Assembly (NCBI RefSeq): GCF_000282655.1
Contig: NZ_AKIV01000046.1
Span: 1 to 64,000, forward strand
Source: Polaromonas sp. CF318
GTDB taxonomy: Bacteria > Pseudomonadota > Gammaproteobacteria > Burkholderiales > Burkholderiaceae_C
Length of the DNA: 64,000 nt
Reading direction: 5' to 3'
The number at the start of each line of letters is the position of its first letter. Position 1 is the first letter of the stretch. Positions 24,824-33,975 of the stretch are shown here, in pieces. The notes under the pieces were generated by a model. The model was not told the DNA's origin. It saw only the letters and a list, made by a program, of their open reading frames with translations, and made no database searches. A program made the translations under genes and the position numbers.

Positions 24824-27247
24824 CTAGACGACGGTGAGCTTCGCGACGCTCAGCGCCAGCCACTTCACGCCGTGACGCGTGAAATTGATCTGTGCGCGCG
24901 CATCGTCGCCGCTGCCTTCGAGCATCATCACCTTGCCTTCGCCGAACTTGGCGTGGAACACTTCCATGCCGGTCCTGAGCCCGTGCGAGGGCGCGCTCTT
25001 TTGCGGCGGCACCGGCGGGTTGGCAAAGCGCTCGGAGGCGCCGGCCTTGGACGAAAACACATTGCTGGCCCAGTCCTTGCGCCCGCCGCCCGCCTGGCCG
25101 CCACCCCAGGCGCCTGAGCCGCCCATGCCCGAGGCAAAACTCTGGTTTTTGGGCGTGATCCATTTGAGCGCGGCCTCGGGCAGCTCGTCAAAAAAGCGGC
25201 TCTTGAGGTTGTAGCGCGTCTGGCCGTGCAGCATGCGGGTCTGTGAGTGGCTGAGGTACAGCCGCTTGCGCGCACGCGTGATCGCGACGTACATCAGGCG
25301 GCGCTCTTCCTCCAGCCCGTCGCGGTCGCTCATGGAGTTTTCATGCGGGAAGATGCCGTCTTCCAGGCCGGTGATGAAGACGCAGTCGAACTCCAGGCCT
25401 TTGGAGGAATGCACCGTCATGAGCTGCACCGCGTCCTGGCCGGCCTGCGCCTGGTTGTCGCCGGATTCGAGCGCCGCATGCGTGAGAAAGGCCGCCAGCG
25501 GCGACAGTGTCTCGCCGGTTTCGCTGTCGGGCGCCAGGGCCTCTGGCAAGGGCTCGTTGAGTTGCGGCGCGGAGGCGTCCAGGCCCTGGCTGGCCGGCGA
25601 CTGCGTGAGCCGCGCGCCCAGTTCGTCGACCGGCAGCGCCACCGCGTCGCGGCCGAAGCCCTCCTGGCTCACGAAGGACTCGGCGGCATTGACCAGTTCA
25701 GCCAGATTCTCCAGCCGGTCCTGGCCTTCTTTTTCGGTCTTGTAGTGTTCTTCGAGGCCGCTGTGCTGGAGCACCAGCTCGATAATCTCGCGCAGGCTCA
25801 GGCCCGTGGTCTGCTCGCGCAGCACGTCGATCTTGGCGGCAAAGGCGCCCAGGTTGGCGCCGGCCTTGCCCGGCACGGCGCTCACGCCGTCGTAGAGCGA
25901 GCAGCCCGCGGCGCGCGCGGTGTCCTGCAATTGCTCTATGCTGCGCGCGCCTATGCCGCGCGGCGGAAAGTTGACGACGCGCATAAAACTGGTGTCGTCG
26001 CGCGGGTTCTCCAGCAGGCGCAGGTAAGCGAGCGCATGCTTGATTTCGGCGCGCTCGAAAAAGCGCAGGCCACCGTAGACGCGGTAGGGCACGCCGGCAT
26101 TAAAAAGCGCGGTTTCCATCACGCGGCTCTGCGCATTGCTGCGGTAAAGCAGCGCGATCTCCTTGCGCTCCACGCCGTCGCGCACCAGTTGCTTGACCTC
26201 GTCGACAAACCATTGCGCCTCGGCGAAATCGCTGGTCGATTCATACACGCGCACCGGCTCGCCGGGGCCGGCCTCGGTGCGCAGGTTTTTGCCCAGACGC
26301 TTGCTGTTGTGGCTGATCAGCTCGTTGGCCGAGTCGAGGATGTTGCCGAAGCTGCGGTAGTTGCGCTCCAGCTTGATCTGGTGCTGCACCTCGAACTCGC
26401 GCACGAAGTCGGCCATATTGCCCACGCGCGCGCCGCGAAAGGCGTAAATGCTCTGGTCGTCGTCGCCGACGGCGATCACCGAGCCGCCGGGCATGGCCTG
26501 GCCGCCTTCGGCGGCATCTCCCTGCCCCGCCAGCATTTTGATCCAGGCGTACTGCAGCTTGTTGGTGTCCTGGAACTCGTCGATCAGGATGTGGCGGAAA
26601 CGCCGCTGGTAATGCTCGCGCACCGGCGCGTTGTCGCGCAGCAGCTCGTAGCTGCGCAGCATCAGCTCGCCGAAATCGACCACGCCCTCGCGCTGGCACT
26701 GCTCTTCATAGAGCGCGTAGATCTCGACCTTTTTGCGGCCCTCTTCGTCGCGCACCTGCACGTCCTTGGCGCGCAGGCCGTCTTCCTTGTTGCCGGCGAT
26801 AAACCACATCAGTTCCTTGGGCGGGAAACGCTCGTCGTCGACGTTGAACTGCTTGCACAGGCGCTTGATGGCCGAGAGCTGGTCCTGCGTGTCCAGGATC
26901 TGGAAACTCTGCGGCAGGTTGGCCAGCTTGTAGTGGGCGCGCAAAAATCGGTTGCACAGGCCGTGGAAAGTGCCTATCCACATGCCGCGCACATTGACCG
27001 GCAGCATGGCCGACAGGCGCGCCAGCATTTCCTTGGCGGCCTTGTTGGTGAAGGTCACGGCCAGGATGCCGCCCGGCGAGACCTGGCCGGTCTGCAGCAG
27101 CCAGGCGATGCGCGTCGTCAAAACCCGGGTCTTGCCGGAGCCGGCACCAGCCAGGATCAGCGCATGCGTGTTAGGCAGCGTAACCGCTGCGAGTTGCTCC
27201 GGGTTGAGGTTTTGCAGGAGGGGGGAGCTGGAAACTTCTGGGGACAT
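24824..27247 (-). CDS. uvrD: UvrD/PcrA-family DNA helicase II
   Basis: Superfamily 1A 3'-5' helicase for excision and mismatch repair. Motif Q/I: LNPEQLAAVTLP and AGAGSGKTRVLTTRI; motif II FQDTNKLQYAWI preceded by LIDE; motif III AVGDDDQSIYAFRGA; motif VI MYVAITRARKRLYLSHSQ. The C-terminus holds the tudor-like domain found in PcrA/UvrD (GMEVFHAKFGEGKVM and GVKWLALSVAKL). I use the ATG of MSPEVSSS; a GTG 21 bases upstream is possible. The 807-residue length is slightly above average owing to a Gly-rich linker before the tudor domain. Convergent with the FecR gene, three bases apart. Confidence 0.95.
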   Translation of the reverse strand: MSPEVSSSPLLQNLNPEQLAAVTLPNTHALILAGAGSGKTRVLTTRIAWLLQTGQVSPGGILAVTFTNKAAKEMLARLSAMLPVNVRGMWIGTFHGLCNRFLRAHYKLANLPQSFQILDTQDQLSAIKRLCKQFNVDDERFPPKELMWFIAGNKEDGLRAKDVQVRDEEGRKKVEIYALYEEQCQREGVVDFGELMLRSYELLRDNAPVREHYQRRFRHILIDEFQDTNKLQYAWIKMLAGQGDAAEGGQAMPGGSVIAVGDDDQSIYAFRGARVGNMADFVREFEVQHQIKLERNYRSFGNILDSANELISHNSKRLGKNLRTEAGPGEPVRVYESTSDFAEAQWFVDEVKQLVRDGVERKEIALLYRSNAQSRVMETALFNAGVPYRVYGGLRFFERAEIKHALAYLRLLENPRDDTSFMRVVNFPPRGIGARSIEQLQDTARAAGCSLYDGVSAVPGKAGANLGAFAAKIDVLREQTTGLSLREIIELVLQHSGLEEHYKTEKEGQDRLENLAELVNAAESFVSQEGFGRDAVALPVDELGARLTQSPASQGLDASAPQLNEPLPEALAPDSETGETLSPLAAFLTHAALESGDNQAQAGQDAVQLMTVHSSKGLEFDCVFITGLEDGIFPHENSMSDRDGLEEERRLMYVAITRARKRLYLSHSQTRMLHGQTRYNLKSRFFDELPEAALKWITPKNQSFASGMGGSGAWGGGQAGGGRKDWASNVFSSKAGASERFANPPVPPQKSAPSHGLRTGMEVFHAKFGEGKVMMLEGSGDDARAQINFTRHGVKWLALSVAKLTVV

Positions 27248-27314
27248 CCCCCATTGTAGAAAGAACACCGGCCCCGGCCCGGCGCCCTGGGGCGAAGGCC
27301 CTGCACGCTGACGG

Positions 27315-28676
27315 TCAGCTGCCGTCCGTCTTCAGGATGGTCTCTCCCCTGAGCGCCCCGACATCGCGAATGGCCACGCGGTGGCGCCTCCAGCCAGCCC
27401 AGGTCCGGCGGAAATTCGCCAGTGAAATGCCGTAATAGATCGCCTTGAACATGCGCAACCGCCCCCAGAAAGGCGTCTTGCCGAAAATGTCGCCGGCCAG
27501 CAGCGACAGGAGGGCTTCCTTGACGCGCAGCGGATTGGCCGGGTACATGAACATTTCCCGGATCGTCGGGTTGGTCACGCGGTAGATAAACCACGAATAC
27601 TCGCTGGGGCCCTTGCGCATCATGGCCTCGAAGCTTTTGCGCACGGCAGGCAGGTCAGCGGGCTGGTCAAGCGCTGTGGCCACCAGTTCGGCACCGTCAA
27701 AGGCACTGTGCATCGCCAGGTACACGCCGGACGAGAACATCGGGTCGATGAAGGTGAATGCATCGCCCAGCATCAGGTAGCGGTTGCCGGTGGCGTGGGT
27801 GCTGCTGTAAGAGAAATTGCCGGTAGCGTGCACCGCATCGTCGACCAGCGTGGCATTGGCCAGGCGGCGTTTGAGCTCCGGCGCCAGGGCAATGGTGTCC
27901 ATGAAAAACTCGCGCAGCGGCTTTTCGCGCGACTTCAGGTAATACGGCCAGCACACCGCACCGACGCTGGTCGTACCGTCGGCCAGCGGAATAAACCAGA
28001 ACCAGCCATGCGGAAACCAGCAGATGCTGATGTTGCCTTCGCGCTTACCCGGCAACCGTTCGACGTTGGTGAAATGGCCGAACAGCGCCGTGCTGTTGTG
28101 CTCCTTGCTTTTGGCCTTGGAGCGCAGTTTGTTGGCCAGCAAGGTATCGCGGCCCGACGCATCCACCACGAAGCGGGCTCGCCAGCTGAGCCTGGCCCCG
28201 TCCTCCAGTTCGGCCTGAACGGTGGCGCCTTCCGCGTCAAAAACCACATCGCGCACGGTACAGCCCTCGAGCGTTTTCGCACCGCGCGCCGCTGCATTGC
28301 GAAACAGAAGCTCGTCCAGTTCAGAGCGCCGCACTTGCCAGGCCGAGGGCATGGATTTGTCCCATGCGTCGGCGAACTCAATGTAGCTGCAGTGCGCGTG
28401 TTCGGGTGAAACAAACTCAATGCCCCATTTGGGCATGCCGATGCGGTCAACCTGCTCGCGCACCCCCAGCCGTTCGAAAAGCTCCACATTCGCCGGAAGC
28501 AGCGACTCGCCGATATGAAAGCGCGGGTGATGCGCCTTTTCGAGCAGCACCACATCGCGGCCCTGAGCCGCCAGCAGGGCGGCAATGGTGGAGCCGGCCG
28601 GGCCGCCACCCACGACGAGGACGTCGCAGGTGGAAGCAGAAACCGAGGCAGATACGAAAGCGGGAATTTCGTTCAT
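27315..28676 (-). CDS. FAD-dependent oxidoreductase, tryptophan-halogenase-like
   Basis: Flavoprotein of about 453 residues. The Rossmann motif VVGGGPAGSTIAALLA begins at residue 22. WFPHGWFWFIPLADGTTSVGAV recalls the WxWxIP motif of flavin-dependent halogenases and their non-halogenating relatives. MLGDAFTFIDPMFSSGVYLAM is the second FAD motif. Related enzymes sit in aryl-polyene and dialkylresorcinol gene sets, but no such genes are adjacent. An ATG nine bases earlier (28685) is also possible. Substrate unknown, halogenation unproven. Confidence 0.8.
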   Translation of the reverse strand: MNEIPAFVSASVSASTCDVLVVGGGPAGSTIAALLAAQGRDVVLLEKAHHPRFHIGESLLPANVELFERLGVREQVDRIGMPKWGIEFVSPEHAHCSYIEFADAWDKSMPSAWQVRRSELDELLFRNAAARGAKTLEGCTVRDVVFDAEGATVQAELEDGARLSWRARFVVDASGRDTLLANKLRSKAKSKEHNSTALFGHFTNVERLPGKREGNISICWFPHGWFWFIPLADGTTSVGAVCWPYYLKSREKPLREFFMDTIALAPELKRRLANATLVDDAVHATGNFSYSSTHATGNRYLMLGDAFTFIDPMFSSGVYLAMHSAFDGAELVATALDQPADLPAVRKSFEAMMRKGPSEYSWFIYRVTNPTIREMFMYPANPLRVKEALLSLLAGDIFGKTPFWGRLRMFKAIYYGISLANFRRTWAGWRRHRVAIRDVGALRGETILKTDGS

Positions 28677-28911
28677 GGCGGGCATAGGCGGCAAGGGTTC
28701 GCGCAACAGCCATGAAGCAGGCAGCTGCAAGGGTGGAAGAGCTGCGTGCAGGGTAACACCGCTCGCACCCCCGGTCCAACTTTGCTGCTTGTCAAATTGT
28801 AGGGTTCGGTTTCGTTTCATCCGCCACGCAGGCATTCACCGGGGTGGCGAATGAGCAACCATCACGCCGCTTCGCAGTTTCTGCGAACATAACCCCATTT
28901 GGGGGGTTTAC

Positions 28912-29637
28912 ATGATTAAAGGTTTGGCCCAATCAGGTCCGCCATGGCTGACCACCTGCCTGATGGCGGCGAGCCTTGGTTTTGCCGGTATGGCGCATGC
29001 ACAGTCCTTTTGCTCCAGCGATGGCCAGGGCCGGCCTATGGCCTTGCTCGAGCGATTTATCAATGCCAACTGCGACAGTTGCTGGTCCGACTCCGCCACC
29101 CCGCAGGTTGCGGCAGGCCAGGCCGTGATCGACTGGGTGGTTCCAGGCGACAAGGGCGACGACGCGCCGCTGTCGGCCGTGGCCGCCCGCGAGGCGCTGG
29201 ACCGGCTGGCGGCGCTGCGCCAAAGCCCGCCCGCGCAAACCCTGGCCAGCACCCTGCCAGTGCGCGGGCTCAAGGGGGCCACCCTGCGCGTGGCCCACGG
29301 CCTGCCGCTCAGCGGCTACCTGGGCACCTCGATTGAGCTCAAGCCCATACCCACGGCCGCCAAGGGCCGGCAATGGACGGCCTGGCTGGCCCTGGTCGAA
29401 ACCCTGCCGGCCGGCACCGAAGGCTCGCCGGTGGAGCGCAACCTGGTCAGGAATGTGATCCAGGTCCCCTGGGACGGCCGCAAGCCGCCGGCCAAGGGCG
29501 CACCGAATCGATTCTTCGACGCGCGCTCCATGAGCATCGCGCAAGGCGCCAATCCCGAACGCATGCGGGTGCTGGGCTGGGTGGAGGACGACAAGGGCCG
29601 TGTGCTGGCTGCGGCCCAGTCGCGCTGTACCTCTTAA
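28912..29637 (+). CDS. Secreted CxxC protein of unknown function
   Basis: 241 residues with a signal peptide (hydrophobic stretch residues 13-26, cleavage likely AHA-Q at 30). ERFINANCDSCWSDSA holds C54 and C57 in a CxxC arrangement, reminiscent of the thioredoxin-like DUF1223 proteins (CSSC), but the rest is not clearly that family. Two further Cys occur near the ends (C34, C239). A hairpin-prone AACCCC...GGGGTT sequence lies just before the ATG. It is 78 bp upstream of the VIT/vWA protein and probably co-expressed. Confidence 0.65.
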   Translation: MIKGLAQSGPPWLTTCLMAASLGFAGMAHAQSFCSSDGQGRPMALLERFINANCDSCWSDSATPQVAAGQAVIDWVVPGDKGDDAPLSAVAAREALDRLAALRQSPPAQTLASTLPVRGLKGATLRVAHGLPLSGYLGTSIELKPIPTAAKGRQWTAWLALVETLPAGTEGSPVERNLVRNVIQVPWDGRKPPAKGAPNRFFDARSMSIAQGANPERMRVLGWVEDDKGRVLAAAQSRCTS

Positions 29638-29715
29638 AAAATAGTTCGCGCCGTTTAACCCCTTTTCGGCGCGAGCCCCGTTTCAGGGTGCATCGCCAAC
29701 AACAAGGGGATTTCA

Positions 29716-32700
29716 ATGCCACTCGGCTACACCGCGCGCAGCGCCATCCGTTTCCTCCAGGCTTTGGTTGCGGCCTGTCTCAGCCTCCAGGCGCTGGCCA
29801 CAAGCCCGACGCCACCGCCGCCTCCCGGCATCAAATTCATGCCGCCGCCCGACTGGCGGCCGCCGGCCATCGCTGTCAACCACAACACGGGCCAGCCCAT
29901 ACAACTGCGCGCGGCTTCGGTGGAAGTCGACGTCTTCGGCGACCAGGCCCGCACCCGTGTCGAGCTGCGCCTCTTCAACCCCAACCCCCGCGTGCTCGAA
30001 GGCGAACTGCAGTTCCCGCTGCAGGAGGGCCAGGTGGTGACCGGCTTCGCGCTGGACGTCAACGGCCGGCTGCGCGATGCGGTACCCGTGCCCAAGGCCA
30101 AGGGCCAGGAAATCTTTGAAGACATACGCCGCCGGCGTGTGGATCCGGGGCTGCTGGAAGCCGCGGCCGGCAACCAGTACAAGCTGCGCGTCTACCCCAT
30201 CCCGGCCATGGGAGAGCGGCGCGTGGTGCTCAGCATCACCGAAACCCTGGCGCGCCAGCGCGATGCCGGCGTGCTCAGGGTGCCGCTGGCCTTCGCCTCC
30301 ACTGTGGGCCAGTTGCAAGTCAGCGTTCGCGCCCACGGCGCCTCGCGCCAGGATGTGCAGCTGCTGCAGGCACCCGCCGGCACCGGGCTGAACGCCGGCA
30401 CCACCGGCATGGAACTGAGCCTGCAAAAAAACCAGTGGCAGGCGCCGCAGGGCCCGGCCGGCTGGCTGCAGCTCGCGCTGCGCCGCACGGGCAAGCCGCA
30501 AGTCATGGTCGGTGAGACCGGTGGCAAGACTTTTTTTGCCGGACAGATCGATGTGCGCGACGAGCCCGTGAGGCGGCCCGCGCCGTCGCACATCGCGCTG
30601 GTGTGGGACGCCTCGGCTTCGGCCGCCGTGCAGGCCCGGGTGCTGCCGGTGCTGGAAGCTTATTTCCGCAGGCTCGGACAACCCGTCAGGCTCAGCTTGC
30701 TGGTGGTGCGCAACAAGGCCGAAGCCGTGCGCAGCCTCACCGTGGCGCCGGGCCGCTTTGAGGAACTGGCCGACATGCTGCGCGCCGAGCCTTTCGACGG
30801 CTCCAGCAATTTCGACGACCTGCCGATTCCCTCCGACGTGGACACCACCCTGATGGTGACCGACGGCCTGATGACGGACGGCAAAAAAACCATTCGCTAC
30901 ACCCACACGGCGCCGGTGATGGTGATCAACGGCGCGGCTTCCGCCGACATGGCGCGGCTGGCCCTGCTGGCCGACCGCACCGGCGGCGCGCTGGTGGATG
31001 CCGCCCTGCAATCACCGGACGAGGGCGCGCAGGCCATGCTGATGCATGGCTGGCGCATAGAGAAACTATCCAGCCTGTCGGCGCGGCAGCTCGTGGCGCC
31101 GACAACGCGCGTGAGCCAGGGCCGCGTCTCGGTGGCCGGAGAGATGCTCGACAGCAGCGCCCGCGTCGACATCATGCTCGCGCACCCGGACGGGCGCCGG
31201 CGCACGCTGGCCTTGCAGGTCAATGCCAGGCCGGTCAGCGGCCACTGGCCCGGCCAGCAATGGGCCCAGTGGCGCAGCGCCGAACTGGCCGAAAACCCCG
31301 GCCTTCACAGCGGCGAACTCCAGCGCATCGCGGCGGCTCACGGCATCGTGGGGCCCAACAGCTCGCTGATCGTACTGGAGCTGGCGTCCGACTACGCGCG
31401 CTACAGCCTGCCCGCCCCGCCCGACCTGGCCGACGAAGTCGCGCGGCTGGGCCAGCAGCAGCTCGCCCAGGCGGCACAGACACGGCAGGCGCACATCGAG
31501 GCCATGGTGCGGCAGTTTGATGAAAAACAACGCTGGTGGGACAAGGACTTCCCCAAGGACACGCCCAAACGTGCCGAGCCCAAGGCCGAGATGCAGGTCA
31601 GCCAGGGCGGGCTGGGCAGCCTGGCCGGCACGGCGCGCTCACGCGAGCAGGCCAGGGCCGCACCGATGCCGGCGCCCGTGGCACCCGCAGCGGCTGCTCC
31701 CGCTGCGGCGGCACCAGCAGCCGCACCCGCCATGGCCGAGGCCACGGCGCGCGCGGCCGACACCGACAGGCGCAGCGCCAAAGCCGCCGCCGCCGCGCCC
31801 GCCGCCACCATCGCGCTGCAGGCCTGGACGCCCGATGCGCCCTACATGAAGCGCTTGCAGAATGCCGGCAAGGATGATCTGTACCGCGTCTACCTTGACG
31901 AGCGCGCCGCCTACCTGAGCAGCAGCTCCTTCTACATGGATGCGGCCGGTGTGTTTTTTGAGCGCGGCTTGCCCGAGCTGGGCCTGCGCGTGCTCTCCAA
32001 CCTCGCGGAGATGAACCTGGAAAACCGCCAGCTGCTGCGCCTTTACGCCTACCGCCTGGTGCAGGCGCGCCGCAACGACCTGGCCGTGCCGGTCTTCGAG
32101 CGCATCAGCGAGCTGGCGCCCAACGAGCCGCAGTCCTGGCGCGACCTGGGCCTGGCGCTGGCCGAGAGCGGCCAGCCGCAGCGTGCCGTCAATGCCTTGT
32201 GGGAGGTGGTGTCGCAGCCCTGGAACGGTCGCTTCGCCGGCATCAACATGATCGCGCTGGCCGAACTCAACGCGATTGCCGCCCAGGCAAACGCCAGCGG
32301 CCAGCCCGCGCTGGACCTGGGCCGGGTGGACACCCGCCTGCGCCGCAACCTGCCGCTGGCCCTGCGCGTGGTCATGGCCTGGGATACCGACGACACCGAC
32401 ATCGACATGTGGGTGAGCGACCCGAATGGCGAGAGGGCCAGCTACGCCAACCGCCTGAGCTACCAGGGCGGCGCCATGAGCCCTGACGCGACGGGCGGCT
32501 ACGGCCCGGAGGAGTTCTCGCTCAAGACGGCCAAACCCGGCAAGTACGGCGTGGAAGCCCAGTTTTTCGGCCATCGCCAGCAGGTGCTGTCGGCCGGCAC
32601 CACGGTGATGGTGCGCGTGACCACCGGCTTCGGCACACCGCAGGCGCGCGACGAATGGACCACCTTGCGGCTCACGCGCGGCCAGGAAACGGTGCGCGTG

Positions 32701-32721
32701 GCCGAGATCGAGCTGCGCTGA
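29716..32721 (+). CDS. VIT and von Willebrand A domain protein with C-terminal DUF2135
   Basis: Exported 1001-residue multidomain protein. The signal peptide ends near residue 29 (QALA-TSP). The VIT domain spans about residues 55-170 (VEVDVFGDQARTRVELRLFN, GQEIFEDIRRRRVDPGLLEA). A vWA-like domain spans about 290-440; its MIDAS start is WDASASA, a variant of DxSxS. An Ala/Pro-rich linker lies at about 650-700, then helical TPR-like sequence to about 850 (NDLAVPVFERISELAPNEPQSWRDLG). The C-terminus from about 885 (AWDTDDTDIDMWVSDPNGE) is DUF2135. AAGGGGA precedes the ATG. Probably an envelope protein-interaction module; role unknown. Confidence 0.85.
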   Translation: MPLGYTARSAIRFLQALVAACLSLQALATSPTPPPPPGIKFMPPPDWRPPAIAVNHNTGQPIQLRAASVEVDVFGDQARTRVELRLFNPNPRVLEGELQFPLQEGQVVTGFALDVNGRLRDAVPVPKAKGQEIFEDIRRRRVDPGLLEAAAGNQYKLRVYPIPAMGERRVVLSITETLARQRDAGVLRVPLAFASTVGQLQVSVRAHGASRQDVQLLQAPAGTGLNAGTTGMELSLQKNQWQAPQGPAGWLQLALRRTGKPQVMVGETGGKTFFAGQIDVRDEPVRRPAPSHIALVWDASASAAVQARVLPVLEAYFRRLGQPVRLSLLVVRNKAEAVRSLTVAPGRFEELADMLRAEPFDGSSNFDDLPIPSDVDTTLMVTDGLMTDGKKTIRYTHTAPVMVINGAASADMARLALLADRTGGALVDAALQSPDEGAQAMLMHGWRIEKLSSLSARQLVAPTTRVSQGRVSVAGEMLDSSARVDIMLAHPDGRRRTLALQVNARPVSGHWPGQQWAQWRSAELAENPGLHSGELQRIAAAHGIVGPNSSLIVLELASDYARYSLPAPPDLADEVARLGQQQLAQAAQTRQAHIEAMVRQFDEKQRWWDKDFPKDTPKRAEPKAEMQVSQGGLGSLAGTARSREQARAAPMPAPVAPAAAAPAAAAPAAAPAMAEATARAADTDRRSAKAAAAAPAATIALQAWTPDAPYMKRLQNAGKDDLYRVYLDERAAYLSSSSFYMDAAGVFFERGLPELGLRVLSNLAEMNLENRQLLRLYAYRLVQARRNDLAVPVFERISELAPNEPQSWRDLGLALAESGQPQRAVNALWEVVSQPWNGRFAGINMIALAELNAIAAQANASGQPALDLGRVDTRLRRNLPLALRVVMAWDTDDTDIDMWVSDPNGERASYANRLSYQGGAMSPDATGGYGPEEFSLKTAKPGKYGVEAQFFGHRQQVLSAGTTVMVRVTTGFGTPQARDEWTTLRLTRGQETVRVAEIELR

Positions 32722-32799
32722 AGCCGCCCAAAAGCGTGATGCCACTGTGCATATAAAGGCTATACCGCTTTGGCGAATGCCGCCGGCATGAGAGGCGCC

Positions 32800-32910
32800 T
32801 AGAATCAATCACCGGGCCCAAGCAATTGCGCCCGGTTTTAGCTTCAGCATGACAAGCCCTGCGGGCAATTGTCAGCTTCCGCTGAAACTCTCTTGCGAGA
32901 GTTTTTTTGT
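32800..32910 (+). promoter_or_regulatory. Structured leader and terminator upstream of guaC
   Basis: Starts at a -10-like TAGAAT (32800-32805; no clear -35). Hairpin A: CCGGGC (32812-32817) with GCCCGG (32830-32835), then TTTT. Hairpin B: TGACAAGCCC, loop TGC, GGGC-AA-TTGTCA (32850-32874). An outer stem TTCAGC (32843-32848) with GCTGAA (32881-32886) encloses B. The terminator hairpin C shares the last two bases of that stem. This could be an attenuator or riboswitch-like leader; no known class is recognised. Confidence 0.45.
32885..32909 (+). terminator. Rho-independent terminator before guaC
   Basis: AAACTCTC (32885-32892), loop TTGC, GAGAGTTT (32897-32904) and a T-run continuing to 32908. 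It follows the VIT/vWA gene by about 165 bp and precedes guaC by about 80 bp. It could end the upstream operon or attenuate guaC. Confidence 0.75.
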
Positions 32911-32987
32911 TGCCGCCCAGGCAACGAAAGCCGGTCCAGTCCAAGCGCCTTCTGTTCTTCAACAGTTTTTTCAGGAGCTTGGGAATC

Positions 32988-33965
32988 ATGGAAATCTTCG
33001 ACTACGACAACATCCTGCTGCTGCCGCGCAAATGCCGCGTGGAGAGCCGTTCAGAATGCGACGCCAGCGCGACGCTGGGCGGGCGCAGCTTCCGTATCCC
33101 GGTGGTGCCGGCCAATATGAAGACGGTGGTCAACGAGGAGATCTGCGCCTGGATGGCGAAGAACGGCTACTTCTACGTGATGCACCGCTTCGACCTGGAC
33201 AACGTCCAGTTCGTGAAAGACATGAAGGCCCGCGGCGCCTACGCCTCCATCTCGCTGGGCGTGAAAAAGCCCGACTACGCCACGGTGGACCGCCTGGCCG
33301 CCGAGGGCCTGGTGCCCGAGTACATCACCATCGACATCGCGCACGGCCATGCAGATACCGTGCAGAAGATGATCGCCTACCTCAAGCAGAAGCTGCCGGC
33401 CTCTTTTGTGATCGCCGGCAACGTCGGCACGCCCGAAGCCGTGATCGACCTCGAAAACTGGGGCGCCGACGCGACCAAGGTCGGCATTGGCCCGGGCAAG
33501 GTCTGCATCACCAAGATGAAAACCGGCTTCGGCACCGGCGGCTGGCAGCTGTCCGCGCTCAAGTGGTGCGCGCGCGTGGCGACCAAGCCCATCATTGCCG
33601 ACGGCGGCATCCGCGAGCACGGCGACATCGCAAAATCGGTGCGCTTTGGCGCGACCATGGTCATGATCGGCTCCATGCTCGCGGGCCTGGAAGAAAGCCC
33701 GGGCAAGACCGTCGAGGTCGACGGCAAGCTCTTCAAGGAGTACTACGGCAGCGCCTCGGACTTCAACAAGGGCGAGTACAAGCACGTCGAGGGCAAGCGC
33801 ATCCTGGAGCCGGTCAAGGGCACGCTGGCCGACACGCTGCGCGAAATGGAGGAAGACATCCAGAGCTCCATCAGCTATGCCGGCGGCACCCGGCTGCTGG
33901 ACATCCGCAAGGTCAACTACGTCACGCTGGGCGGCGACAACGCGGGTGAGCACCTGCTCATGTAG
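32988..33965 (+). CDS. guaC: GMP reductase
   Basis: NADPH-dependent reductive deamination of GMP to IMP in purine salvage. The TIM-barrel protein of 325 residues has the catalytic loop [18 protein letters not shown] with Cys at residue 173, and the phosphate-binding [20 protein letters not shown]. The N-terminus [13 protein letters not shown] matches GMP reductases. There are no CBS domains, which separates it from IMP dehydrogenase. CAGGAGCTTGG lies upstream of the ATG. A structured leader with a terminator precedes it. Confidence 0.95.
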   Translation: MEIFDYDNILLLPRKCRVESRSECDASATLGGRSFRIPVVPANMKTVVNEEICAWMAKNGYFYVMHRFDLDNVQFVKDMKARGAYASISLGVKKPDYATVDRLAAEGLVPEYITIDIAHGHADTVQKMIAYLKQKLPASFVIAGNVGTPEAVIDLENWGADATKVGIGPGKVCITKMKTGFGTGGWQLSALKWCARVATKPIIADGGIREHGDIAKSVRFGATMVMIGSMLAGLEESPGKTVEVDGKLFKEYYGSASDFNKGEYKHVEGKRILEPVKGTLADTLREMEEDIQSSISYAGGTRLLDIRKVNYVTLGGDNAGEHLLM

Positions 33966-33975
33966 GGCCCGCCGC

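Noticed and set aside
18744-27259. Long open frames antisense to polA (about 19557-21584) and uvrD (about 25247-27259), and similar ones opposite dxs, the Rieske gene and the RNA helicase
   Set aside because: They mirror the third-position GC of clearly real genes, have low-complexity composition and no ribosome-binding sites or recognisable domains.
29647-29673. Hairpin CGCGCCG / CGGCGCG between the CxxC protein and the VIT/vWA gene
   Set aside because: No T-run on the plus strand; too weak to call as a terminator or regulatory site.
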